From the NCBI GenBank assembly GCA_034096865.1, contig JAWQFJ010001820.1:1-27445 (forward strand): a DNA stretch of 27,445 nucleotides, read 5' to 3'. The first letter of the stretch is position 1; each line of letters starts with the position of its first letter. The notes under the pieces are model-generated. The model made no database searches. It was not told the origin of the DNA and worked only from the letters and a program-made list of their open reading frames with translations. Shown one piece after another: positions 1 to 9,261 of the stretch. Origin of the DNA: Theodoxus fluviatilis (taxonomy: Eukaryota; Mollusca; Gastropoda; Cycloneritida; Neritidae). Both the position numbers and the translations under genes were made by a program.

Positions 1-99
1 ACAGCGCTCACGACTCCTCCTAATAGTAAATTGTAATACATAGGGACAGAACAGCAAACACAGTGGCTGGCAGCGACTGACCAAGAAAGACTCACTTAC

Positions 100-388
100 C
101 GCACCAGAAGATCCTTGCCGTACACACAGTCGGTTCTTGCTCTTTCTAGACAGACATTTAATAACGTCTTCTATTCGAAGGCTGTGTGTGAACTGTTGGA
201 CGCCATGTTGAACCGTTACAAATCGACCTTCACCTTGAAAGCAGCGGCAGGGTCAACTTCATCCTGTAAACCAGAGTCAGATAGATATACTTTTGCCGGT
301 AGGCGAAATCTCTAGTTTACTAGAATGGGTCAACTTCCACTGATGCACTTCACGTGCTGATTAATTTTATAAGCGTAACGTTACGCTC
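100..388 (-). other. Possible divergent first exon (minus strand)
   Basis: Read on the minus strand, this stretch ends in a strong splice donor: the exon would end at 100 and the intron would begin GTAAGTGAG at 99. Two short minus-strand ATGs are present, one in the context CAACATGGCGTCC near 207, but each meets a stop within about a dozen codons, so the stretch could only be 5' UTR or a very short coding start. It lies head-to-head with the leader of gene copy A, which suggests a bidirectional promoter. No protein family is recognisable. A chance donor is possible, and confidence is low. Confidence 0.25.
372..387. promoter_or_regulatory. 16-bp perfect palindrome upstream of copy A leader
   Basis: AGCGTAACGTTACGCT is a perfect inverted repeat without spacer. 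It lies directly before the point where the four leaders become alignable (389) and 43 bp before the ATG at 430. It is absent from the B, D and E leaders. It could be a dimeric transcription factor site, but no factor is assigned. Confidence 0.4.
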
Positions 389-990
389 AAGGGGGAGAGA
401 ACTCTGGAAATTCTGCCGCTCAAAACAAGATGGCGCGCTCGTTCGAAGTAGATAGATCTACGAGCTCGAACGCTCTACCGAGTTCGAACATTTAATGCCA
501 CGCTTTGAACTTTGCTGTGGTTCCATTTTTGTCCGCCCTCCAGTAAGTTTTATTTGTGCGCCTGATGAAGGCTTTTTGTTGAAAATTTGCGCTGTTTTAC
601 CTTCCAATGTTTTGTATTTGCTTTGTATTATACGCAGCCATCGAAACCTCACCGTGTTTTAGACTTTTGCTGTGGTTGTTGGCTGAATAGGTAACCAGGC
701 GGAGTGTCGTTTACTCTTCCAGGAAATTTCTGTAGGTGAATTCGTTGTATCTAGACGCGAGTCATGCACTGAGTTTGAGCAGAAGTGGTGAATTATTAAC
801 AGCGTTACAACTTACAGTGAGCCACCAAAGACCAAACAGACGAGTTATTCAGCTCCCGATGTTGTCGACTGTAACACTAGCTGCCTGCACTTCATTTGTT
901 GATATTCCTTGATACGTTTCTAATGACTTTCACTAATGTGTATTTTTGAGAGGAGTGGTTGTACTTTCAAAATTTAAAGTTTTTTTGTTT
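389..990 (+). promoter_or_regulatory. Copy A 5' leader / first-exon region
   Basis: This is the most diverged of four homologous leaders. It starts AAGGGGGAGAGAACTCT and contains CAAGATGGCGCGCTCG, which matches the YY1-type core promoter motif AAGATGGCG. From the ATG at 430 a 21-aa frame runs to TAA at 493-495 and begins MARSFEVDRS; it corresponds to the mini-frames in B, D and E. Homology to the other leaders continues through TGCACTGAGT, a TTCC(TT/TC)GATA-like stretch and AGGAGTGGTTG near 951, and ends where a transposon is inserted (995). The leader may be 5' UTR with an upstream ORF, or a short coding exon. I cannot identify its donor splice site. Confidence 0.5.
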
Positions 991-1500
991 TTAAGGCTAT
1001 GTTCTGGTGTCAAAGAGGAGGTAATTCAAAGCAATATTTGTCCTTTCTTTTTTTGAAAGTACATTATTATACTATTAAAAAGAAGAAATTTATCAATTTT
1101 TTTTAAAATTTAACTTTAAAAATAAAAGTGTTTTAAGGCTTTTTAATCAAAATTTATGCGATTTTGCAAGAAATTAGTGACTCCAGTAGGGTATCTTTCC
1201 TCTGTCAAAGGAATCCCAAATTGTGACAAAAAGACCATTAAGATAGGGTCAGTGGTTTAGTAGAGAGAAAATAAGGACAAACAGGATGTATATATTTCAA
1301 AACAAATTTTATTTCACATATCTACATCCGCATGCAAAATTTGCTCAAGATAGTACTTTGTTGATGTGTTATGCCATCTCAGTTAGATTAAGACATGAAT
1401 TTTTTCTATGAAAGCACAGAATGATATATTTTGAAGATGGAGGCAAAATTTCATGAGTTTCCCTCCATAATTGACTGAAATAAGGAAACACCAATGATAT

Positions 1501-2007
1501 GACATGCACGCAAATCCTAATTTTGAGAAAAATGCAAATTAAAGTAATGGTAGTCAAAATGTCTCTTGGAAGTAGCTAGAAATTTACTAGAAGTCACCAG
1601 ACATATATACAGGGCCCTTCTCCTTCCCCTGCAGAGCTCTTCTTATGCTAGCTTGGGCCAGTCTCACTTTTCTCCTTCTTTCTTTCTCTTTGATGCTCAC
1701 CATCCATGCGAGCAACTTCTTTCACTTGATAACCCAGCGAACACCCAACTTCACTGTGTGTCTGCCCTCTGGAAGTCCTTCAGCAGACATGTACCTCAAG
1801 GTGGCCTCTCATGCTGCACTGAGCTCCCCTTTTGACAGTAGAACAGCCACTTCTACTCTGTTCTTGGATGGGAAGGAAATTTGGACACACAGCATGCATG
1901 CAAATACTAAATTTGATCAAATTTGCAAATGAAAGTGATACAAGTCAAAATGTCTCTTGGAAGTAACTTACAGATTACAAGAAGCCACCAGACTGATATG
2001 CAGGGCC
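1501..2007. repeat. Internal direct duplication inside the transposon
   Basis: About 115 bp at 1501-1617 and 1890-2007 are imperfect direct copies. Both share a GCAAATNCTAA-like start, the run GTCAAAATGTCTCTTGGAAG and a CAGGGCCC end. The second copy overlaps the 3' end of the transposase reading frame, where a GTAAGT-like sequence follows the conserved FDG motif. The roughly 270 bp between the copies match nothing I recognise. The structure could be an exon-edge duplication or the scar of an internal rearrangement. Confidence 0.55.
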
Positions 2008-2854
2008 CCCCTCCCATCAAATGAGACAGAAATATCCAGAGTGTCATCCTCCTGCAAGTCTGGATAGATCTTCTTGTAGGCTTGTCTCACATGTTTGACA
2101 GCCTTTGACCTCACACAGTTTTGATGGTCTGGCGTGGACTTGAAGATCACATCACAGTGGTTGTGGAAGGTCCTAGGATGCATGCCAGAAAGGTTCATAT
2201 ACTCACAAAATTTGTTGAATTTGTAAACACCAAGCCCTGCAAGTATGCTCGCAACAACTGCTCTTCTGTTGATCTCAAAAGTCTTTTGAGATGTCAGTCT
2301 CTTACTAGTATGACTATGACACTTTGATAAGGTGGCACCACATGAATTGCAGCACAGAGTCATTACAGCTGCTAAGCCCTTCATTTGAGAGTAATCACAT
2401 CTGATTTCAACCCCCTGGAGTTCCATTTAGGGCACAGAAGTGGTTCTATCACAGCGTTAACTTCATTGAAATCAACGATGGTGCTTGAAGTCGGACGCGA
2501 GGCGACAGTTGGTGAGTGTTTGAGCGATGCACGACCTACCACTTCTTCACCGAGGCGTGGACGTTTGCCACTGGGCCCTGGTACAGCAGATGATGCAGAT
2601 GAACGCTTCCAGGACCCTCGAAGTCCAGATGAAGTACTTGGTTGAGGTGAATCCGGCCTCGAGGTCTCTTGAAATGCAGCGGACGCACGTGCTTCTGTTG
2701 TTGTTCGTCGAGTCGACTCGAAGGCAGATGCAGCAAAGCGGTCTGCCTCTTCTCTTGGTGCCCAGCGTTTCTTTCGAGCTTCGGCAAGGTGTTCTTTTCT
2801 TTTTTTCGATTTTTGGCTATGATACTGGACTGTGCGTTGCTTCGTTCGACCCAT
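1968..2854 (-). pseudogene. Mutator/Kolobok-like transposase, frameshifted fragment
   Basis: Two overlapping minus-strand frames make up one damaged gene. The upstream frame (2854 to 2381, 157 aa, MGRTKQRTVQYHSQK...) is a basic N-terminal region followed by a Ser/Pro-rich linker. The downstream frame (2426 to 1968, 152 aa) contains FEINRRAVVASILAGLG, FCEYMNLSGMHPRTFHNH and DISVSFDG, the order seen in Mutator-like transposase domain proteins, where the Asp of FDG is the first catalytic residue. A frameshift lies in the 2381-2426 overlap. The rest of the catalytic domain after FDG is missing or lies beyond an unrecognised intron, so the protein is not functional as it stands. The family call rests on remembered motif patterns; orientation and damage are seen directly. 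Confidence 0.6.
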
Positions 2855-3663
2855 AATTTGCGCATGACGAGCGAAAACAATATCGAAGCGAGTGTAAACT
2901 TACACAAAGGCAGCCATGTTGTTTACTCCGCGAGCCAATCGGGCGGCTTGAATAAATCACGTGATCAGTTTCATCCAATGGTTCTCATGCTTTCTCGAGC
3001 TCCTTAGCGATGGAAAACAGCTTCTGATTGGCTTATACCAACAGCTAGAGCTACAGACTATTAATATTCATGAGGTGCACATGCCAAGCTTTCCAACGGT
3101 ATATGGCTTGCCGCAATCGCACAAACAAAATATTTTCTGATCGCTGGAAGAAAGGAGCTATTTGTACTCAACAAAAAACTTTGTTTCAGAAAAAAAGCAG
3201 ACAGTACCAATTAAATTGTGCTATTTTAGTACTTTTTAACGTGATTTGAACCATATGAGTAGCAGAGAAGTAATCTAGGATGGTTCAAGAACGAACGGAC
3301 ACAAAAATCTGAAAATCAAAGATTTTGTCATTTTGAACCACATTTACACCAGAACATAGCCTTAATGGAAGTGCAAGCACGTGTATTTCTGTGATGAGCA
3401 ACTTGAAACTGCAACTAAAGTCTAGAATAGTCACTATTATAGTGCGAGTCATGTGCCTGTTCCACTCTCGTGATTGTGAACGTTAACAGATGCTTTAAGC
3501 ACACATGTGCTTTGGCACGTACATAATCGGCTTTCAGTTGTAAATTCAGGGACAGATTCACAGAAGTTTCACTTCTCCTGGAGTCCTGGCTCTTGACTTT
3601 CTGTGTTTGCATTGTGTAGACACGATGATTTACAACTACCTCCACAATTCCCCTTCCATTGTT

Positions 3664-4110
3664 GCCTCTTCCTCCTCCTCCTCCTCCCTCCCTCCCTCCC
3701 TCCCTCCTCCTCCTCCACCTCCTCTTTGTCGTCGTCATCATCGTTATTCTCCTCCTCGTTATTTCCCTCTTCCTCCTCTTTATTCCTCTCCGCCTCCTTG
3801 TTATCTTCCTCCTCCTCCTCCTTGTATCTTCCTCCTCGTCCTCCATGTTATTCACTTCCTCCTCCTCCTCCTCCTCCTCCTCCTCCTCCTCCTCCTCCTC
3901 ATTCTCCTCCTCATTACTCTCCTCCTCATTATTCTCCTCCTCCTCATTATTCTCCTCCTCATTATTCTCCTCCTCCTGCTCCTCCTCCTCATTATCCTCC
4001 TCCTCATCATCATCCTTCTCCTCCTCCTTGTTATTCTCGTTATTCTCCTCCTTGTTATTTTTCTCCTTCTCCTTGTCATTCTCCTCCTCCTGCCCCTCCA
4101 TTTCTTCATT
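3664..4110. repeat. (TCC)n-rich polypyrimidine microsatellite
   Basis: An interrupted CTC/TCC/TCAT tract of about 450 bp, with an almost pure (CTC)n core at 3855-3900. It aligns in position with the much shorter CTCC tracts of B (12369-12440) and D (20602-20675), so it expanded in copy A. Strand asymmetry of this length can form triplex DNA. Confidence 0.85.
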
Positions 4111-4189
4111 GACAGCATTGCTTTCCTCCCTTCTACTCCCTCACTTTCCTCCCTTCTACTCCCTCATTCCTTACCTCATCTCCCACTTG

Positions 4190-4328
<139 letters not shown>

Positions 4329-4694
4329 TTCCTCTATTTAAACCCCATCATCCCCATTTCCAACTCCTGTTCTCACCTCCTTTTTCCCCTCTCAATTGTA
4401 TCACTGACTTTGAACTCCATGACAGAGAGGGTCCTTTCTGTTGACAGAGGTGCCAAAGGGGAGGAAGGCAGAGTAGGCCAGTAGAGACGGACGCTGTGTC
4501 CACTGCACTGACCAGGCCCAGGACTGGACTCCTGCTTCCACCAAGCAAAGCCTGCAGACACAAGGAAAGCTGTGGCCCCTCTTGCTGCCCGAGGACCTGG
4601 GAAAGAGGGGACTTCTAAGACAGCTGTCCTCAACTTCAGCAGAAGACTTCCTCATCAGAGGCAGAACACTTCCAGGCTGCCTGAGAGTGTGAGG

Positions 4695-5753
4695 ATGGAG
4701 GAGGACCAGAAGCCTGAGGTCTTGTCTCTGGAGACTCTGAGCACTTCTGCAGCCAGCATGGAGGGTCCACCCGGTGCTGCTGTGAGGATCAAGTCAGAAC
4801 CTGTAGACTGGGAGCACTCTGATGGCAGTGTCCTTGACCCTGCTGTGACGACCCTGGGAGAGGAGGCTGTTGCTAGCCATCTGAAGGGCGATGTCAAACA
4901 GGAGAGAAATGAAAGAAGTGAGGGGTGTGAGTCCAATGCAAAGACAGATGCAGGGAAATCGCCTTTGGACAGTGGACTAGTTACACCTCGCATCAAACAG
5001 GAGCAAACTGAGAACAGTGAAAATGCTCTGAAAGAGGACGGATCAGCAGCAGACAATTCTACGGTAGTGATGAGAGGAGAAGATTTTGTGGTGGAGCGTG
5101 TTCATGATTCATTCAGCGATGCGAAGAGCGATGAAGATTGGGAGCATGAGAATGACCTTGGTGCTGATGCAAGTCTGTCCAAGACAAACAGTCAGGGACA
5201 CTCTTCTCTTCCTGACGACGCCCGTCTCTCCAAGACGGGAGATGCAAAGTCAGAAGATGCCTCACTGCAGTGTGAGAGTTCAGGACAACAGGCACCGCAG
5301 GAGGTCACACCTGGGAACTCGGCCGCCACAGGTCATTCTCAGACATCCAGAAAGAGGCCACTGTCCCCGAGATCAAGGGAAGCCTTTATAATTGACGAGA
5401 TGTTTGATGATGACACATGCTTACCAACATTAGCAATGCTGACTGTTTTGCCATCTGCATTGAAAGTCCCTATGTTGATGGCATATCTTCTGGCAAAGCG
5501 AGGCCGATATGATGATGATGACCTGGCATTCGATTCTGATGATGAGTACTATGATGACAGTGAGGATGAAAATGATGATGAAGATGATGATGACCTTGAA
5601 GAGACTCATTATGTTGAAAGTGATGAGATGCAGAGTGAAGATGATGATGAAGATGATGATGTTGATTTTGATGAGGATGAGGAAGAAGAAGAGGAGGAAG
5701 AGGAAGAAGAAGAAGAAGATGAGGAGGAGGAAGAAGAAAAAAAGGAGGAATAG
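4695..5753 (+). CDS. Copy A: nuclear-type protein with SUMO motifs and acidic tail (352 aa)
   Basis: Start chosen at ATG 4695 (A at -3, G at +4), where A, B and D all align on MEEDQKPEV; the open frame further upstream has no ATG and in this copy reaches a TAG. Residues 32-36 are IKSEP, followed by DVKQERNERSEG and RIKQEQTEN, three psi-K-x-E SUMO consensus sites in all. The segment ending MRGEDFVV-x-RVHD matches D. Beyond it, the C-terminus is unlike the other copies: a SRKRPLSPRSR basic patch, a hydrophobic stretch around LPTLAMLTVLPSALKVP, then about 110 residues dominated by Asp and Glu that end in a (GAA/GAG)n microsatellite. A nuclear regulatory or chromatin-associated role is an inference from the motifs. 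No named family is recognised. The acidic end may be truncated (see the following region). Confidence 0.6.
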   Translation: MEEDQKPEVLSLETLSTSAASMEGPPGAAVRIKSEPVDWEHSDGSVLDPAVTTLGEEAVASHLKGDVKQERNERSEGCESNAKTDAGKSPLDSGLVTPRIKQEQTENSENALKEDGSAADNSTVVMRGEDFVVERVHDSFSDAKSDEDWEHENDLGADASLSKTNSQGHSSLPDDARLSKTGDAKSEDASLQCESSGQQAPQEVTPGNSAATGHSQTSRKRPLSPRSREAFIIDEMFDDDTCLPTLAMLTVLPSALKVPMLMAYLLAKRGRYDDDDLAFDSDDEYYDDSEDENDDEDDDDLEETHYVESDEMQSEDDDEDDDVDFDEDEEEEEEEEEEEEEDEEEEEEKKEE

Positions 5754-5840
5754 GAAGAAGAAGAGGAGGAGGAGGAAGAAAAATAAGAGGAGGGTGAGAA
5801 GAAGAGGAGGAAGAAGAAGAGGAGGAGGAGTAGGGGGGTT
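5660..5840 (+). repeat. (GAA/GAG)n purine tract encoding and following the acidic tail
   Basis: An almost pure purine tract. Its first part codes for the terminal Glu run of copy A; the rest lies beyond the TAG at 5751-5753. Slippage in this tract probably created or moved the stop. Confidence 0.8.
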
Positions 5841-6227
5841 GCTGCTTGGGGTGACAGAAGGGATGACCACAACCAAGATAGAAAGTGACCACAGGAGTTA
5901 CAGGATGGTAGTGATTTGGCACCCCCAAAAAAGAAGAAAAAATTGAAGTTGCAGTCAGAATCTCTACTATCACATATGTCGCCATGCTAGCTGATGAGGA
6001 GCAAGCTCTCTTGTGATGTCACGAATTCTCGCATACTCACAGTAAAGCTTAATTAATGTTTTGTTTAGCCAGGTGAGAACTTATCATTTTACAAAACAAT
6101 TTTTTACACAAAAGTGTCCTTATTCTAAAAATGACACCCATAAGTTTAATTAGTTGTTATTTATCTGCCAATAGTACAACTTGGTCATGCTCTGGCACAT
6201 CCTTAAGGAGGCCAGACTATGATTGCC
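5754..6227 (+). other. Broken in-frame extension of copy A and 3' flank
   Basis: In the same frame as copy A, the region after its stop has further stops at 5784-5786 and 5886-5888. It then reads APPKKKKKLKLQ (from 5919) and ends at TAG 5988-5990. PPKKKKKLK resembles a classical nuclear localisation signal, so the ancestral protein may have reached further. The remaining sequence to 6227 shows no gene and no clear AATAAA signal. Confidence 0.35.
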
Positions 6228-6229
6228 TA

Positions 6230-6806
6230 CATGTGTGTGTATAAGTGTGTGTGCATGTATAAATGTGTGTGTGTTTGTGTGTGTGTGTTGAAGTGTGTGT
6301 GTGTGTTGAAGTGTGTGTGTGTTGAAGTGTGTGTGTGTGTGTTGAAGTGTGTTGTGTATGTGTAAGTGTGTGTGCATGTAGAAATGTGCGTGTGTGTGTG
6401 TATAAATGTGTGTGTGTGTGTGTGTGTGTGTATAAATGTGTGTAAGTGTGTGTGTATATAAATGTGTTGAAGTGTGTGTGTGTTGAAGTGTGTGTGTGTT
6501 GAAGTGTGTGTGCATGTATAAATGTGTGTAAGTGTGTGTGTGTTGAAGTGTGTGTGTGTGTGGAAGTGTGTGTGTGTTGAAGTGTGTGTGTGTGTATGTG
6601 TAAGTGTGTGTGTGTGTGTGTGCATATGTAAGTGTGTGTGTGTGCATATGTAAGTGTGTGTGTGTGCATATGTAAGTGTGTGTGTGTGTGCATACGTGTG
6701 TAAGTGTGTGTGTGCATATGTAAGTGTGTGTGTGCATATGTAAGTGTGTGTGTGCATATGTGTGTGTGTGTGTGTGCATATGTGTGTGTAAGTGTGTGTG
6801 TGCATG
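6230..6806. repeat. Compound TG minisatellite
   Basis: (TG)n interrupted regularly: TTGAAG units dominate at 6287-6590 and GCATATGTAAG units at 6620-6790. Homogenised higher-order units point to repeated unequal exchange. Reading frames full of His-Thr on the minus strand arise from the repeat only. Confidence 0.9.
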
Positions 6807-6835
6807 TTATAAGAAATGTCATGCATAAAGTATAG

Positions 6836-7252
6836 GGGCTCTGTGACCTAGTGGTCAAAGCGTTTGACCTGCAGTGGCTAGCGGCTGATGGGTGCGGTGT
6901 TCGAAGCTGCACAGATCCTAGAGTTGCATTCTTGGGCAAGGTGCTTTGCCCACACTGCCTCTCCTACCCAGGAGTAAAACCGATCACTGGGCGCTGTACA
7001 GTGGCTACTGGGGGTGAAATTCCTCCAAAAGAATTTCCTTAAAAAGATCCCCCTGTGGGTTCAGGGTAAGAATTGACCCACCGCGTCTCCCTACGCGATT
7101 CGTAAGAGGCGAATAACTAGGGACACCACCATGTGACCATGACTTGATTGACGTTTACTCTAAACTGTTCTAGTGATTTTCGTGCTAAATGGTCTTACAT
7201 CTATAGCCTAAAAAGGCTGATAGGCCGTAAAACACCATCCATCCATCCATCC
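6836..7252 (+). mobile_element. tRNA-derived SINE with (ATCC)n tail
   Basis: The head has a pol III A-box-like TGACCTAGTGGTC (6843-6855) and a B-box-like GGTGTTCGAAGC (about 6896-6907) at tRNA-like spacing. A body follows, and from about 7049 a module CCCCTGTGGGTTC...TTGACCCACC...CGTAAGAGGCGAATAA, ending GCTGATAGGCCGTAAAAC plus (ATCC)n. The 7049-7252 module also occurs without this head at 7651-7817, 9262-9449 and 10861-11029, so the copy is either composite or the others are 5'-truncated. Orientation is plus. Confidence 0.75.
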
Positions 7253-7262
7253 AAGAGGACAT

Positions 7263-7317
7263 AATATTAATAATAATAATAATAATAATATTATTAGTAT
7301 TATTATTATTATTATTA
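7263..7317. repeat. (TAA)n-(TTA)n self-complementary microsatellite
   Basis: ATTAATAATAATAATAATAAT runs directly into its complement ATTATTAGTATTATTATTATT, giving a nearly perfect long AT hairpin or cruciform. Confidence 0.85.
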
Positions 7318-7320
7318 GAT

Positions 7321-7499
7321 CTTTATATACAGAAATCAACATTTCTTTTTAGCTGAAAAATAGGACAGGACAGCATGCAGTTCGTTGTTTACCTTCATTT
7401 TCTTCCACTGCTGATGGTAGTCATGGTAACTTTGATGACCTTTTCATGTTCACGATGATGGTGATGATGATCTTGATTACCTTTGCAAGACCAAAAGAG
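7321..7499. other. Unannotated spacer
   Basis: No gene is seen. The GATGATGGTGATGATGATCTTG stretch and CTTTTCATG near 7430-7480 weakly resemble 8107-8170 in the adjacent repeat, so this may be an older copy of part of it. Confidence 0.3.
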
Positions 7500-8686
7500 C
7501 ACTCTGAGAGCATTAGCCTCCGCCAGGGAAGCCAAAACCACCCCTCCATGGCCTGTATCATTAATAACGGCAGCATGTTCTGCTAACCAGGCCTGACTCT
7601 ACAAAGTTGAGTTCATTTTATTGGCTAAAAGCCATATATCCAAGTGCAGAGTCCCTCTGTGGGTTCGGAGTAAGAATTGACCCACCGCGTCCCCTACGCG
7701 TTTCGTAAGAGGCGAATAAATAGGGACACCGTGACTTGATTTGCGTTTACTCGATTCTAGCAAGGCCATACATAGCCTACAAAGGCTGATAGGCAGTAAA
7801 ACTCAATCCATCCATCCGAGTGCAGAACTTGTATGCCCGCATCATAATAGTTTGGTTTCATCAACTTCGGGATGTGCGAAAAGATCTCTCTTTATGCTTT
7901 GTATGCTACAAAACAGCTGCCATTCTCCTTTCGGTTGTAAGCCCCAGACGAGATGACGGGTAACCTCCTAAATTTAATGGGTTCTTCCCTGGGTGAAACT
8001 GATCTTCAGCAACGTTTCATCAGGATCCAATGTGAACTTTGAACTGATGAACTCGTGGACCAAGGGTAAAAGTACTACACATAATACAATAATCTGCTTG
8101 GCAGAGATGGTGATCATAATGGGTGTGGTGACTTTGATCAGCTTTTCATCATGATGACGATGTTAATCTACACTTCCATGCATCTCTTCCATTCATAGGT
8201 CTGTTGTGTTGCGCATTTCTTCCACTGTTACACCTGTTGTGTTACTTGTGCGCACTTCTTTCACTGTTACACCTGTTGTGTTACTTGTACACATTTCTTC
8301 CACTGTTACATCTGTTGTGTTACTTGTACCCATTTCTTCCAGTGTCACATATGTTGTGTCTACATTCCATGTACTGTTGTGTTACTTGTACACACTTCTT
8401 CCAGTGACTACATCTGTTGTGTTGTACACTTTCAGTAATCTTTGTTACTTGTACCCATTTCTTCCACTGTTACATCTGTTGTGTTACTTGTACACACTTC
8501 TTCCATTGCTACATCTGTTGTGTTACTTGTACACATTTTTTCTTTGCAGACATTTTTTGGCCCATTGCAGATGATGTAGTTTTGAGGAAATCGCAATAAA
8601 AATGCTTTGAAAATTGGATTCATGCTTCAAAGTGCTTTCTTCCTACTGTCAAGATGTTTAAAAGGCATATCCTTTTACCTCACAGA
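7500..8686 (+). mobile_element. Dispersed repeat element, copy 1
   Basis: This block, from CACTCTGAGAGCATT to TTTTACCTCACAGA, recurs at 10711-11968 with high identity. It contains the SINE-like (ATCC)n module (7651-7817), a GATCATAATGGGTG...GATGACGATG section, a 39-bp minisatellite (8200-8540), and a final piece that looks like a terminal exon: TTTTTTCTTTGCAG, a short exon-like sequence, then AATAAA near 8595. The ends CTCTGAGAG and CCTCACAGA are weakly inverted. No transposase is encoded, so it is non-autonomous if mobile. No clear target duplication is seen at this copy. Confidence 0.6.
8200..8540 (+). repeat. 39-bp minisatellite, copy 1
   Basis: Imperfect tandem units of about 39 bp (TTCTTCCACTGTTACATCTG then TTGTGTTACTTGTACACAC), with some units shortened. 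Because 39 is a multiple of 3, reading frames stay open on both strands (for example TSNTTDVAMEEVC on minus). I do not call these genes. Confidence 0.9.
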
Positions 8687-8775
8687 GTAAAAACCTGTGT
8701 GTATATATATCATGGAGTCCCTGTTTTGTACAGGAGTAAAAATGTGTGTATGTCATGTCTTGTTCTAGTTCTAGT

Positions 8776-9170
8776 TCAGGCTCTTAACCCTGAGATGGGT
8801 TGTTGAGGCACCACTGATGACTTTTGGACATTCTTCCTCCGGCGATCTCTGTCCTCTGTGGCTTGCTGTGAGTCAGCAAAGGTCAAGCCTGTCCACTCTT
8901 TGATGTTGTCTTCCCACCTCTTTGCCTGCCTCTCCTTCTCCCACCTGGTACGGTACCTTGCAGGATGGTCTTGGCCAGCCCACTGCCTCTTCACATGTGA
9001 CCGTACCACTTCAGCTTTCTGCTTTTCACAATTGAGAGCAGGTCTTCGTACTGTCCAAATGCTCTCCTGATCCTGTTGCTGACTTCCTCATTCGTGACAT
9101 GGTCTTTATATGAGATGTTCAGAATCTTGCGGCAGCATCTCATTTCCTAGGCTTGTATCCGTCTCTTCAG
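8776..9170 (-). pseudogene. Non-LTR retrotransposon reverse transcriptase, C-terminal relic
   Basis: Minus-strand translation gives MRCCRKILNISYKDHVTNEE, then EDLLSIVKSRKLKWYGH, GLAKTILQGTVPGGRRRG, and RWEDNIKEWTGLTFADSQQA to KSSVVPQQP. This is the typical C-terminal end of LINE endonuclease/reverse transcriptase proteins. There is a TAG before the EMRCC segment, a stop after WYGHM, and a frameshift between the GRRRG and RWEDN parts. It is a 5'-truncated, dead insertion. Flanking copies of GGAGTAAAxATGTGTxTATGTCATGTCTTGT at 8732-8763 and 9189-9220 suggest it sits within a small local tandem repeat. Confidence 0.85.
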
Positions 9171-9261
9171 ATGTGAGTGCCTTGTGCAGGAGTAAACATG
9201 TGTATATGTCATGTCTTGTAAAGGAGTAAAATGTGTACATGTTATGGAGTCCCTGTCTTGT

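Larger units (their letters stand above)
995..3361. mobile_element. TTAA-flanked DNA transposon with 16-bp terminal inverted repeats
   Basis: The element begins GGCTATGTTCTGGTGT (995-1010) and ends with the exact reverse complement (3346-3361). It is flanked by TTAA at 991-994 and 3362-3365. A TTAA target duplication is typical of the Kolobok and piggyBac superfamilies. The element contains a broken minus-strand transposase gene of the kind databases call Mutator-like or Kolobok-like, which favours Kolobok. Length is 2367 bp. It sits inside the leader/intron region of gene copy A. The paralogous positions in B, D and E lack it, so the insertion probably followed the split of A from the others. 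Confidence 0.8.

Noticed and set aside
115..315. 66-aa plus-strand frame
   Set aside because: No ATG at its start and no recognisable domain; the minus-strand splice donor is the stronger signal here.
5430..5985. Minus-strand Ser/Leu/Pro frames opposite the acidic tail
   Set aside because: Shadow of the GAA/GAG tract that encodes the tail of copy A.
6150..6939. Minus-strand His-Thr-rich frames
   Set aside because: Direct translation of the TG minisatellite.
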